DNA of 64,000 nucleotides from an uncultured Oribacterium sp. (GTDB lineage Bacteria; Bacillota; Clostridia; Lachnospirales; Lachnospiraceae). The notes under the pieces are model-generated. The model did no database searches, was not told the origin of the DNA, and saw nothing but the letters and a program-made list of their open reading frames with translations. Both the position numbers and the translations under genes were made by a program. The stretch lies in the NCBI GenBank assembly GCA_946413525.1, contig CAMKKZ010000005.1, positions 104,367-168,366 of the forward strand, written 5' to 3'. Positions 33,846 through 43,081 of this stretch are shown piece after piece (the stretch's first letter is position 1; each line of letters opens with the position of its first letter).

Positions 33846-36236
33846 ATGAGAAGCAAGGTGGACATAGCCGTGGTGCAGGAGGGCAGGCTGATTTTGGAAG
33901 GCTGGGCTTTCGGCAAGGATCCGGAAAGCGTTGTGGAATACGAGGTGACGGACGGTGACGGCCGCCCTGTTCCGGGAACCACGGTGGCCTCCGTGCGCCG
34001 GGATTCCGTGGTGGAGGCCTTTTTCCCGGATTATGAAAAAAAGCATGGCCGCCCTGTTCGGAGGGAACTGGGCTATGACATCAACGTTCCCTATGTGATT
34101 GGCGAGAATCATGTCAGGATACTCATAATCAGAGTGGATGGCAGGGAAAAGCGCATCCGTTTTGACGACAAACGGCTCGAGGAATTCAACTCCTACGCCC
34201 ATCGGAAAAGGGAGAAGCTCCTTGCGCTTGTGAACTGGGAAACTGTGGAAGTGTCGCTGGAATATCTCCGGGAGAACGGGATCAGGGCGCTGTGGAAGAA
34301 GGCCGTTCACAAGATTAAGGGGATCGAGGAGGATTACGAATATAATGAGTGGCGGAAAAAATGCCTTATTACGGAAAGGGAGCTGGAAGCCCAGAGAAAG
34401 ACGGAATTTCCTGTCAGGCCCCTTTTCTCGATAGCGATCCCTGCCTTCAAGACATCGGAAAAATTTCTTCGCAGGATGCTTGATTCCATCAGGAAGCAGA
34501 CTTATCCGCATTTTGAAGTCTGTGTCGCTGACGCGACTCCGTATGACGGGTTGTTCTGGGACAAAAAGAATGGAAAGCTGCCCAGGGAAGTATTGGAAGA
34601 ATACGCGGAGATGGATTCCCGCTTCCGTTTCCAGGTGCTGGGGGAAAATCTGGGGATTTCTGATAATACAAATGCCGCCATCCGCATGGCTTCGGAGAAA
34701 GCGGACTTTATTGTCCTTGCCGATCACGATGACGAGCTTGCGCCGGAGGCATTATATGAATGTGCCAGGACGGTGAATGAATGCCCCGGAGTGAAGGTCA
34801 TTTATTCGGACGAGGACAAGATCGATTTTGGGACGGCGGTCTTCTTTGAACCTCATTTCAAGACAGATTACAATCCGGACCTTCTCCGCTCCGTCAATTA
34901 TATATGCCATCTTTTTGTCGTGGAGAGAGGTCTTCTTGACAGCATTGCGGAAACGGATGAGGAGGGGAACAAGGTCTACGAGAGAAAGGCTTATGATGGG
35001 GCGCAGGATTATGACCTTATCCTGAGGGCATGCGAGGCGGCTGAGAAGGACGACGCCGCTTTGGCCGGCTCGTCAGAAATGCTGCGCGAGGGACGCTTCA
35101 CCTCTTCGGGCATACGCCATATTCCGAAGGCATTATATCATTGGCGTTCCCATCAGATGTCAACGGCTTCCAATCCGGAAGTAAAGCTGTATGCCTTCGA
35201 GGCCGGCAGCAGGGCAGTGTCGGATCATCTGAAAAGAGTCGGGCTGCCGGTGGAAAGGGTGGAAAAAGGCGTCACTTATGGTTTCTATCATCCGATTTAC
35301 AGGATTCTGGAAGATCCCGCTACCGGGAAGGAGCCTTTGGTATCCGTCATCATCCCGAACAAGGATCATGTCACGGATCTTGACAAGGCAATCCGTTCCC
35401 TGATGGGAGGAGACTACGGCAGTCTGGAATTTATCATTGTGGAGAACAATTCGGAACAGGATGAAACCTGGGCTTATTATGAGAAGATTCAAAAGGAGCT
35501 GCCCTCCGTCCGTGTCGTCCGCTGGGGAGGGGAAGAGGCGGAGGCTTATCCCGGTTTCAACTATTCCGCAATTAATAATTACGGGGTGCGCCATGCCAAT
35601 GGCGAATACCTTCTTTTCATGAATAATGATATTGAGCTGATCGAACCCACGTCACTGCGGGAGATGATGATGTATGTCCAGCGGGAGGATGTTGGAGCCT
35701 GCGGGGCGCGCCTTCTATATCCGGACGAGGTTATCCAGCATGCCGGAGTGGTTATGGGATTTGGCGGGATAGCGGGAGCGGCGTTTGTCGGCATACATAA
35801 CAAAGAAAATACCTACATGCACAGGGCAAAGTGCATTCAGGATTATTCCGCTGTGACGGCCGCCTGCATGCTGTCTAAAAAAAGTGTTTTCCTGGCAGCC
35901 GGAGGCTTTGAGACGGATCTTGCGGTGGCTTTTAATGATATTGATTATTGCATGAAGCTTCGTGCCCTTGGCAAGAAGGTTGTGTATAATCCTTATGCCC
36001 TCTTTTATCATTATGAATCGAAATCCAGGGGGCTGGAGGATACGCCGGAGAAGGTGGCAAGGTTTAATTCGGAAATCGTGAAATTTGCCCGGAGGTGGCC
36101 GGAGATTCTCCGGCAGGGAGATCCATATTATCATCCTGCCCTTACCCTGAGAAAATCCAATTTTGTATTGAGGGATTTGAGCAAGGAGAAGCCGGGCGAG
36201 CCTTATCCTATGGACATCCTGAAAGGCATTGTCTAA
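33846..36236 (+). CDS. two-domain glycosyltransferase (tandem GT2)
   Basis: Predicted cytoplasmic or peripheral enzyme of 796 residues. An N-terminal region without clear family (about 1-190) is followed by one GT2 domain (from PLFSIAIPAFKTSEKFLRRML, with VLADHDDELAPEAL and IYSDEDKIDF) and a second (from PLVSVIIPNKDHVTDLDKAI, with LLFMNNDIELIEP and AFNDIDYCMKLRALGK). Such tandem GT2 proteins are common in rhamnan and O-antigen-type loci and often add two residues in turn. The start ATG 33846 follows AGAGGTGTG. A remnant ATGAAAAGCAAGCCTTTCAT repeat lies directly upstream. Confidence 0.87.
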   Translation: MRSKVDIAVVQEGRLILEGWAFGKDPESVVEYEVTDGDGRPVPGTTVASVRRDSVVEAFFPDYEKKHGRPVRRELGYDINVPYVIGENHVRILIIRVDGREKRIRFDDKRLEEFNSYAHRKREKLLALVNWETVEVSLEYLRENGIRALWKKAVHKIKGIEEDYEYNEWRKKCLITERELEAQRKTEFPVRPLFSIAIPAFKTSEKFLRRMLDSIRKQTYPHFEVCVADATPYDGLFWDKKNGKLPREVLEEYAEMDSRFRFQVLGENLGISDNTNAAIRMASEKADFIVLADHDDELAPEALYECARTVNECPGVKVIYSDEDKIDFGTAVFFEPHFKTDYNPDLLRSVNYICHLFVVERGLLDSIAETDEEGNKVYERKAYDGAQDYDLILRACEAAEKDDAALAGSSEMLREGRFTSSGIRHIPKALYHWRSHQMSTASNPEVKLYAFEAGSRAVSDHLKRVGLPVERVEKGVTYGFYHPIYRILEDPATGKEPLVSVIIPNKDHVTDLDKAIRSLMGGDYGSLEFIIVENNSEQDETWAYYEKIQKELPSVRVVRWGGEEAEAYPGFNYSAINNYGVRHANGEYLLFMNNDIELIEPTSLREMMMYVQREDVGACGARLLYPDEVIQHAGVVMGFGGIAGAAFVGIHNKENTYMHRAKCIQDYSAVTAACMLSKKSVFLAAGGFETDLAVAFNDIDYCMKLRALGKKVVYNPYALFYHYESKSRGLEDTPEKVARFNSEIVKFARRWPEILRQGDPYYHPALTLRKSNFVLRDLSKEKPGEPYPMDILKGIV

Positions 36237-36399
36237 GTTGTCCTGCGTAATTGTTCCATGACGTCCCGCAGTTCCGCTCTGTCGCAAGGCGCATAAAAAA
36301 ATGCGGCAATCAATAAATGTTTGCAATACAGAAAGCCTTAAGAAAGAAGTTATTCTCTCTTTCTTTACTTGAACCTGCCGGTTCATTATAATATGCTGC

Positions 36400-37815
36400 A
36401 TGATTAAGGACAATCAGCGACAATTGAACCAGATCCATGTGCTTTTGGACGCGATAGTGGTGGCGGCGGCCTATGCTGCCGCCTGGTACATTACCATTGC
36501 CGCTCCGATATTTCCCGCGGAGCATGGGGTGCTTCCGCCCCGGGTTTATTTTTCGGCCCTGATTCCGATCGTTCCGGGATATCTCTTGCTGTACTGGATT
36601 TTTCAGCTATACCAGCCGAAGCGAACAAGGACAAAGCGGAAGGAATTTTCAGAGATTCTCCAGTCTAACTTTGTCGGTTTGCTCCTGATCACGCTGGTCT
36701 TGTTTGCGTTTCGGAAATCCGGTTATATTGGCAATTTTAGTACCCGGATGATGGGCATGTTCTTCCTGCTCGGGACGCTGTTTACTACGGTGGAACGTTT
36801 TGGAATCAGGTTTATCCTGACAAGCATGCGCCGCCAGGGCTTGAACCAAAAACATATATTACTGGTTGGCTTTTCCGATGTTTCTTCCCGCTTCATCGAT
36901 GCCTGCAAAAGAAATCCCGATTGGGGGTACAGGATCTTCGGCATTGTGGACGACTTGGCTGAAGAGGGAACGGAGTACAGGGGGATTCGCGTAATCGGCA
37001 AGATTGGGGCACTTTCCGAAATCCTTGAGGGAAATAATTTGGATGAAATTGCCATTACTCTTCCACTTGGGGCTTATGAGAAGCTCCGGGGCATTGTGGA
37101 AGTCTGCGAAAAGTCGGGCGTTCATACGAAATTCATTCCCGATTATTCCAATGTCATTCATTCCAAACCTGTTACGGAAGACATGGACGGGGTTCCTGTC
37201 ATCAACATAAGGAATGTCCCTCTGACGGAGCCAATCAATGCGGCCGGAAAAAGGCTGATGGACATTGTTGGCGCAATCGTGGGCATAGTTCTTTTCAGTC
37301 CGGTTATGCTCATTGTCGCCATTCTCATCAAGAGGGAGTCAGCAGGTCCGGTCATTTTCCGGCAGGAAAGAGTGGGACTCCATAACAAGCCTTTCATTAT
37401 GTATAAGTTCCGTTCCATGGTGGAACAAACTCCGGATGACGAGAAAAAGGGTTGGACCGTGCCAAAGGATCCAAGGGTCACGAAAATCGGTTCATTTATA
37501 CGTCATACATCTATTGACGAATTCCCTCAGTTTTTTAATGTATTGAAAGGCGACATGTCTCTGGTGGGCCCCCGGCCTGAAAGAACGCAGTTTGTGGAGA
37601 TGTTTCGTGAAGAAATACCCCGTTACATGGTAAAGCACCAGGTGCGGCCGGGCATGACGGGTTGGGCACAGGTTAATGGGCTGAGAGGGGATACATCAAT
37701 CCCTGAGCGAATCAAATATGACCTATGGTATATTGAAAACTGGACATTGGGTCTTGACATCCGGATACTGTTTATGACAGTATTCAAAGGATTTGTGAAT
37801 AAGAATGCTTATTGA
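36400..37815 (+). CDS. undecaprenyl-phosphate sugar phosphotransferase
   Basis: Starts glycan assembly by transferring a sugar-1-phosphate to undecaprenyl phosphate. The 471 residues contain about five N-terminal membrane helices, a central nucleotide-binding-like segment, and a C-terminal bacterial sugar transferase domain with KRLMDIVGAIVGIVLFSPVM, KFRSM, DEFPQFFNVLKGDMSLVGPRPER and RPGMTGWAQVNG. The conserved beginning MIKDNQRQLNQ supports ATG 36400, yet no ribosome site precedes it and a TATAAT sits at 36387-36392, raising the possibility of a leaderless or nearly leaderless message. Confidence 0.92.
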   Translation: MIKDNQRQLNQIHVLLDAIVVAAAYAAAWYITIAAPIFPAEHGVLPPRVYFSALIPIVPGYLLLYWIFQLYQPKRTRTKRKEFSEILQSNFVGLLLITLVLFAFRKSGYIGNFSTRMMGMFFLLGTLFTTVERFGIRFILTSMRRQGLNQKHILLVGFSDVSSRFIDACKRNPDWGYRIFGIVDDLAEEGTEYRGIRVIGKIGALSEILEGNNLDEIAITLPLGAYEKLRGIVEVCEKSGVHTKFIPDYSNVIHSKPVTEDMDGVPVINIRNVPLTEPINAAGKRLMDIVGAIVGIVLFSPVMLIVAILIKRESAGPVIFRQERVGLHNKPFIMYKFRSMVEQTPDDEKKGWTVPKDPRVTKIGSFIRHTSIDEFPQFFNVLKGDMSLVGPRPERTQFVEMFREEIPRYMVKHQVRPGMTGWAQVNGLRGDTSIPERIKYDLWYIENWTLGLDIRILFMTVFKGFVNKNAY

Positions 37816-37847
37816 TACGCATTAATGCAAGGTGAGTGCAAAAATAT

Positions 37848-40472
37848 ATGGCTTTGGATAATGGAAAAAACGATGTTCGCCGTCCGCGCGCCGCATCGGA
37901 ACCTGTCCCGGATTTTCAGGGAAAGGATCATCAAAAAAGAGAAAACAGTAACGAAGGAAAGGCGCAGCAGACGGGTGGGGCACTGCAAAGGCGGGCGCCT
38001 CACAAGCCTTCGCCATCCGTGAATGATGGTTCGCAGCCGGTTGGCCGACAGAGGCGGGTCGAGCTGCCCAGGGTTGAACGCTCATCTGGCGAGGGGGCGG
38101 TCCGGGCTTCTAAAGCGGTGGGCAGCGCGGCTCCTGACGATGTAGAGTTTCTTCCAAATAGCGTGGATGTAGGCAGCAGGCTGCAAAGGATGCAGGCCGC
38201 GGCCTCGGCTGAAAAGGGTGGCCGGGACAGGCGAAAGTCTTCCTCTCTGGATAGTGCTCCGTGGGGAAGCCGTTATGGAGGCGCATATGCCGGAAGGGAT
38301 GATGGCAGCACTCCGGACCTTATGTGGCAGGGCGCGTCCGGGAAAAGGGGCGCGAACAAGACCTCCAAATCCACAAGACATGAATCCGTCCGCAGGCTGA
38401 ATTCGCCTGAATCCTCCGACAGGGAGATTGAGAACGAACGGCGCAGACAGTCAAAGAAGAGGAAGGCCAGGCGGAACCGAATCATTCTCATGGCGGTGAT
38501 TGAAACATTGACCCTGGTTCTGATTTTTTGCAGCGGAGTCATTGTCCGATACATGGGAATGACGCAGGAAGTCACTTTTGATGTCGCAAAGGTAAAGAAT
38601 ACCAATATTGACATTAAAAAGCAGCAGACCATGCAGGGATATTGGACCGTGGCTGTGTTTGGCGTTGATTCAAGGGATGGCGGCGTTGGCAAGGGAGCGA
38701 ACGCGGATGTCCAGATTATTGCCAATGTCGATATGGGAACAGGGGATATCAATCTGGTTTCCGTTTACAGGGATTCGTATCTTAGCGTCAATACCAAGGG
38801 GAGGTACGCGAAGATTAATGAGGCGTACGCTACGGGAGGGCCGGAACAGGCCGTTTCCGCCCTGAATCGAAACCTTGACCTGGATATAGAGAATTATGTG
38901 ACATTTAACTGGAAGGCTGTGGCGGATGCCGTCAGCATGATTGGCGGTGTGGATATAGACGTTACCAGTAAAGAGTTCTACTATATGAATGCCTATATCC
39001 ATGAGACTTGTATAAAGTCAGGCATTAACCCGTTGAACCCTGCAGCCGAATATATACAAGGACCCGGCTATCAGCATCTGGATGGCGTGCAGGCTGTGGC
39101 CTATGCCCGCCTCCGTTATATGGATTCGGACTTTGAGCGCACCAGGCGTCAAAGGGAAATCATTTCACAAGTATTGGAAAAAGCAAAGAAGACGGATCTG
39201 GCAACGCTGACTAGCATAATTGACGCGGTACTGCCTCAGGTGGCGCTCAATATTGATGTCGGAGACATTATCCAGCTCGCCCGTACCATAGCAAGGTTTA
39301 ATCTCAAGGAAACTACCGGCTTCCCCTTTGATTTGAAGGATCAGATGATGGGAAAGAAGGGGGATTGTGTAATCCCTGTGACGCTGGCTTCAAATGTGAC
39401 GAAGCTGCATGAATTCCTTTACGGCGATGAGGATTATGATCCCTCGGGGGCCGTATGGACTTACAGCAAGAAGATTTCGGATGATTCCGGGAATTACAAG
39501 CTCCAGGCTCAGGAGAGCAGGGCTGCCTTGACCGCTCCCGCCACTGAAGCGGAAACGGAGAGGGAGAAGGAAAAGGAGACCGAGAAGGAGAGAGAGAGCG
39601 GAGACGAGGATAGGGAAAGCGATAGGGAGGACAAAACAGAAACGGACGAGGACGGGAACGCTGTGAAGGACAGGAAGCGGGAGCAGCGTGAAACGGACGA
39701 AGACGGTTTTGTTATCAGGTCTTTTGATGAGGACGGCGAACCTGTCTATGAAACGAACAGTAGCGGTGAAAAGGTAAAGTATGGTCCGGACAGCATGACC
39801 GGGGAGCGGGAAGGCAGGACCGGGGACGAGTCTGAGGAAACTGACGAAGATGAATCCAGTCGGAACCGGGACCGTGACGGAGATGAGGATGAGGACGAGG
39901 ATGATGAAGACAGGGAGAGGAGAACCACGGATTCAGACTCAGATGTTGAGACCGACCCCTCTGGCAACCCGATTCGTACATCGGCTTCCGCTGAACGGGA
40001 TTCCGATGACGTGATTTCCGGGAATACGCGTCCCGGCCAGGATTCTTCGGGAGAAAGGGATGAAGACGGGGAAAGGAGGCCCGGTCAGTCTGACGATTCA
40101 CCTGGCGGTCAAAGCAGCGGCCAGAATGCCGGGGAAGCGGATGTATATCATGGACCCGGCACTGAGGAAGCTGATTATGCGGAAGCAGGCGGCAATTCGC
40201 ATTCTCCCGGAAGTGACGATGATGGGGGATCTCCTTCATCTGGAGGCAATTCCGGCGGGGATTCACCGGCTCCCGGCAGTGATACCGGTGGAAGTTCGGA
40301 CAGCCCCGGATCGGTTCAGGAAACGGCTGCTCCGGCAACAGAGGCGCCTGTGGTTCCTGCTATGCCGGCTGCGGAAGAACCTGCCGCAGTCGACAGCCCC
40401 GGAGGACCGGGCGGGCCTGGCTGGGACAGCGGGGAAGCTGTCAGCGGGGGTCCGGGAGAAGGAATGAATTAA
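37848..40472 (+). CDS. LytR-CpsA-Psr (LCP) ligase with long acidic tail
   Basis: Transfers undecaprenyl-linked glycopolymers to peptidoglycan outside the membrane. A basic cytoplasmic region of about 210 residues precedes one membrane helix (RIILMAVIETLTLVLIFCSG) and the LCP domain (about 265-480). That domain has AVFGVDSRDGGVGKGANAD, VSVYRDSYLSV, and YARLRYMDSDFERTRRQREI. The last 300 residues are disordered and first very rich in Glu, Asp and Arg, then in Gly, Ser and Pro. The usual family length is 300-500, so both extensions are unusual. I prefer ATG 37848; GTG 37836 is too close to AGGTGA. Confidence 0.9.
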   Translation: MALDNGKNDVRRPRAASEPVPDFQGKDHQKRENSNEGKAQQTGGALQRRAPHKPSPSVNDGSQPVGRQRRVELPRVERSSGEGAVRASKAVGSAAPDDVEFLPNSVDVGSRLQRMQAAASAEKGGRDRRKSSSLDSAPWGSRYGGAYAGRDDGSTPDLMWQGASGKRGANKTSKSTRHESVRRLNSPESSDREIENERRRQSKKRKARRNRIILMAVIETLTLVLIFCSGVIVRYMGMTQEVTFDVAKVKNTNIDIKKQQTMQGYWTVAVFGVDSRDGGVGKGANADVQIIANVDMGTGDINLVSVYRDSYLSVNTKGRYAKINEAYATGGPEQAVSALNRNLDLDIENYVTFNWKAVADAVSMIGGVDIDVTSKEFYYMNAYIHETCIKSGINPLNPAAEYIQGPGYQHLDGVQAVAYARLRYMDSDFERTRRQREIISQVLEKAKKTDLATLTSIIDAVLPQVALNIDVGDIIQLARTIARFNLKETTGFPFDLKDQMMGKKGDCVIPVTLASNVTKLHEFLYGDEDYDPSGAVWTYSKKISDDSGNYKLQAQESRAALTAPATEAETEREKEKETEKERESGDEDRESDREDKTETDEDGNAVKDRKREQRETDEDGFVIRSFDEDGEPVYETNSSGEKVKYGPDSMTGEREGRTGDESEETDEDESSRNRDRDGDEDEDEDDEDRERRTTDSDSDVETDPSGNPIRTSASAERDSDDVISGNTRPGQDSSGERDEDGERRPGQSDDSPGGQSSGQNAGEADVYHGPGTEEADYAEAGGNSHSPGSDDDGGSPSSGGNSGGDSPAPGSDTGGSSDSPGSVQETAAPATEAPVVPAMPAAEEPAAVDSPGGPGGPGWDSGEAVSGGPGEGMN

Positions 40473-40515
40473 GCATGGGATTTGCGGCCCGCCAGGAGCG
40501 CTGCCATAAACATAT

Positions 40516-40632
40516 GGCTTGTGCCCGGCGGGTCGTTTGATTATGAAAAGACCGGGCTTATGCCCGGCAGCCGTTTGATTATGAAACAATCGGGCTTGTG
40601 CCTGACGGGCTGTTTGATTACGAAAATGACCG
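40516..40632 (+). repeat. 38-40-bp tandem repeat, three copies
   Basis: Units at 40516-40554, 40555-40592 and 40593-40632, each GGCTTRTGCCYGRCGG followed by CGTTTGATTATGAAA. Each carries a short CCGGGC/GCCCGG dyad. It fills the gap between the LCP gene and the ligase-like gene. Confidence 0.85.
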
Positions 40633-40685
40633 TGTGGGAAATTATCCCGGATTAAAATGTCGGGGCGATAGAAAAAGGAGGCAAA

Positions 40686-42752
40686 ATGTCTGGCAAAGCT
40701 GCAGGCAAAGGTAAAGGGAGGTCATCGGGAAAGAAATCTTCTGTAGGCAAGGCATCCCGGGATAGGTCATCCGAAAAAAAATTTTCCGAGGGCAAGGCAT
40801 CCCGGGGCAGGGTATCCGAAAAAAAGTCTTCTGAGGGTAAGGCATCCCGGGACAAGGCTTCCGGAAAGAAAAGTTCCATGGGCAGGGCATCTCAAGTCGG
40901 GGCCTCTGAAGCGGTGGCTTCTCAAAAAGCAATTGAAAAGCAAGGCGGATTTGAACGAGACGAGCTTACAGGCGCGCATGCAAATGTTTTGGACAAAGCA
41001 GCTCCGGATCCATTTCATGAAGCACCTGGAAAGATTGCTGCCGGCCGGTGGATCGGCACTGTTTCAAGGTGTGTGGCCGATATTTACGTCCTGCTTATGA
41101 TTTGTATTTTTCCACTATACACGCATAATCGATATTATGATGTTCTTGAATCCAGATTTTCTTTCTTCTGGATCACTACGATATCGGCCGGCGTATTGAT
41201 GCTTCTCCTTTACATTTTGCGTTTTATTATGAATAGAATTAACAGGAAGAAGGGAGGCGAAATCGAGGCATTGCCGGTTCTTTCTAACATGTTTAAATTG
41301 CGTCTTCCCGATATCCCCCTGCTTGTCCTGATCCTTCTGTTCCTGCTTTCGATGGCGCTTTCGGGCTATCCTTATGAGACCTGGTGGGGGAACAGGGGAC
41401 GGTATATGGGCGTGCTGTTCTGGCTTTGCATAGGCATGTCTTATATTCTTGTGACACGATTTTATGAATTTAAGAAATGGCATGTTCGGGCTTTCCTGTT
41501 CAGTGCCGGCCTTGCATGTCTCTGGGGTATTACGGATTTCCTTTACATGGATGTTTTTCATTATTTTGAGAACATTGTCGGGAAATACAGGACAACCTTT
41601 ATGGGACCAATTGGCAATATCAATTCATATACCAGTTTCACCCTGATTCCTTTTGCGATTGCGTCAACCCTCTTCATTCTTGAAGATCATCCTGCCGCGA
41701 AAGCCTGGGCATTCTTTTCCATGTTCCTTTCGGCGTTTGGCTGCGTTACCGGATTGAGTGATAATGCTTTTCTTTCCGTCACGGCTGTCTTTGCCATATT
41801 GCCGCTCGTCACATGGAAGAAAGTCCATAATGCCATTCTGTACATTTGGGTCTTGGTCGCTTTTTTGTTTGTCATGGTCCAATGTGGTGACTGGACATTG
41901 TCGGATAATGTAAACACAATTGTTACGGAAGGGAACATTGGGGTTTTCGTCCGCCTGGGCATGCTTGAGCCGGTTCGGCTTTTCCGGGTTCCGGCTTTCC
42001 TTGCGGCTCTGTTTGCAAGCGCGTTGCACGGGGCACTTGCAATGAAAAAGAATAGTGAAGCCGATGGCACCGCGGCTCATGGCACTGCGGCTGCTGAGGA
42101 AAAGCTTGTGGCATGCTTGAAAGCGGGCTGGTTGTTGACGCTGGCTCTTGTGGGTATTGCGGCCATATTGCTGTTCCTTGACGCGAACCTCTGGAAGTCT
42201 CATCCGGATTTATGGGGAGCTTTTGAGAATATATTTGTTTTCAGTGAGGAATGGGGTACAGGGAGGGGATTTGCCTGGCGGATGGCCCTGTCCTATTTTG
42301 TTGAACATATGGGGCCTTTGAAGAAGCTTTTTGGCTATGGGCCGGATTCCTATTACATGATCACGATGGATAATTATTTCCGCGAAATGATCAATGCCGG
42401 CTTCGGAGTTTATGACAGCGCGCATAATGAATACCTTAATTTCCTTCTGACAGTGGGAATTGCGGGCCTTGCCGCTTATTTATGTTATTATGGAAGCCTT
42501 GCGCTTTGCCTGATTAGAGGCAGCCGGGATATTGATGGAAAAGAGAGAGAAGGTGACAGGAGGGGCGTCAGTGCCTACCCGATCGCGTTCTTTGTCATGC
42601 TTGTGGGATATGCGGCAGCCGCAATAGTAAATATAACGGTCCCCATTGTTTATCCGATTCTGTCCATCCTGGCGTTCCAGGGAATTTCCTGCGTTTACAA
42701 GAGTGAAAAAGGAGAAAAGGTAAAAGAAAAGGGGCATAACGATAGAATTTAG
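40686..42752 (+). CDS. O-antigen ligase/polymerase-like membrane protein
   Basis: Polytopic protein of 688 residues with about 12 helices and a large loop near the C terminus containing DSAHNEYLNFLLTVGIAGL, the Wzy_C motif shared by O-antigen ligases and polymerases; polymerisation or transfer of the lipid-linked glycan is inferred. The N terminus is exceptional: about 75 cytoplasmic residues built of a 15-residue Lys/Ser/Arg-rich repeat (for example EKKSSEGKASRDKAS), four copies. ATG 40686 follows AAAAAGGAGGC. It ends the glycan locus; no clear terminator follows. Confidence 0.88.
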   Translation: MSGKAAGKGKGRSSGKKSSVGKASRDRSSEKKFSEGKASRGRVSEKKSSEGKASRDKASGKKSSMGRASQVGASEAVASQKAIEKQGGFERDELTGAHANVLDKAAPDPFHEAPGKIAAGRWIGTVSRCVADIYVLLMICIFPLYTHNRYYDVLESRFSFFWITTISAGVLMLLLYILRFIMNRINRKKGGEIEALPVLSNMFKLRLPDIPLLVLILLFLLSMALSGYPYETWWGNRGRYMGVLFWLCIGMSYILVTRFYEFKKWHVRAFLFSAGLACLWGITDFLYMDVFHYFENIVGKYRTTFMGPIGNINSYTSFTLIPFAIASTLFILEDHPAAKAWAFFSMFLSAFGCVTGLSDNAFLSVTAVFAILPLVTWKKVHNAILYIWVLVAFLFVMVQCGDWTLSDNVNTIVTEGNIGVFVRLGMLEPVRLFRVPAFLAALFASALHGALAMKKNSEADGTAAHGTAAAEEKLVACLKAGWLLTLALVGIAAILLFLDANLWKSHPDLWGAFENIFVFSEEWGTGRGFAWRMALSYFVEHMGPLKKLFGYGPDSYYMITMDNYFREMINAGFGVYDSAHNEYLNFLLTVGIAGLAAYLCYYGSLALCLIRGSRDIDGKEREGDRRGVSAYPIAFFVMLVGYAAAAIVNITVPIVYPILSILAFQGISCVYKSEKGEKVKEKGHNDRI

Positions 42753-42802
42753 AGGGTGATTTTGAAAAAAAGAAAAAAATCAGAAAAAAATGAAAAAAGT
42801 GC

Positions 42803-42831
42803 TTGACGAAACAGTATAAGAGTGCTAATCT
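42803..42831 (+). promoter_or_regulatory. possible upstream promoter of the 43082 gene
   Basis: TTGACG (42803-42808), 17-bp spacer with TGC just before TAATCT (42826-42831), an extended -10 form. Weaker than the pair at 42995. Confidence 0.4.
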
Positions 42832-42994
42832 ACCATCGTTTCTTATGAAATTCTTAATTTTCGCTTTAAGAATTACGTAATAATTCGAAAAACCTTTGTT
42901 ATGTACAATCCAAAGGAAAAGAGTTATTATGTATCATGAGAACAGCGAAGATACTCCACAGCATACATTTTTCAGGGCGATATTCAAAAAGGGC

Positions 42995-43023
42995 TTGAAC
43001 ATCGCAAAACAAGAGAGTATAAT
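42995..43023 (+). promoter_or_regulatory. promoter of the cell-wall repeat protein gene
   Basis: TTGAAC (42995-43000), exactly 17 bp, TATAAT (43018-43023); leader of about 50 nt with AAAAAGGAGAG before the start. Confidence 0.85.
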
Positions 43024-43081
43024 CGCACGGTAACTTTGGCTGGCTACAGCCGAACATTCAAAAAAGGAGAGTACATTAATT

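Noticed and set aside
39715..40338. 207-codon frame antisense to the LCP tail
   Set aside because: Product of the biased codon use in the Asp/Glu/Gly/Ser-rich tail.
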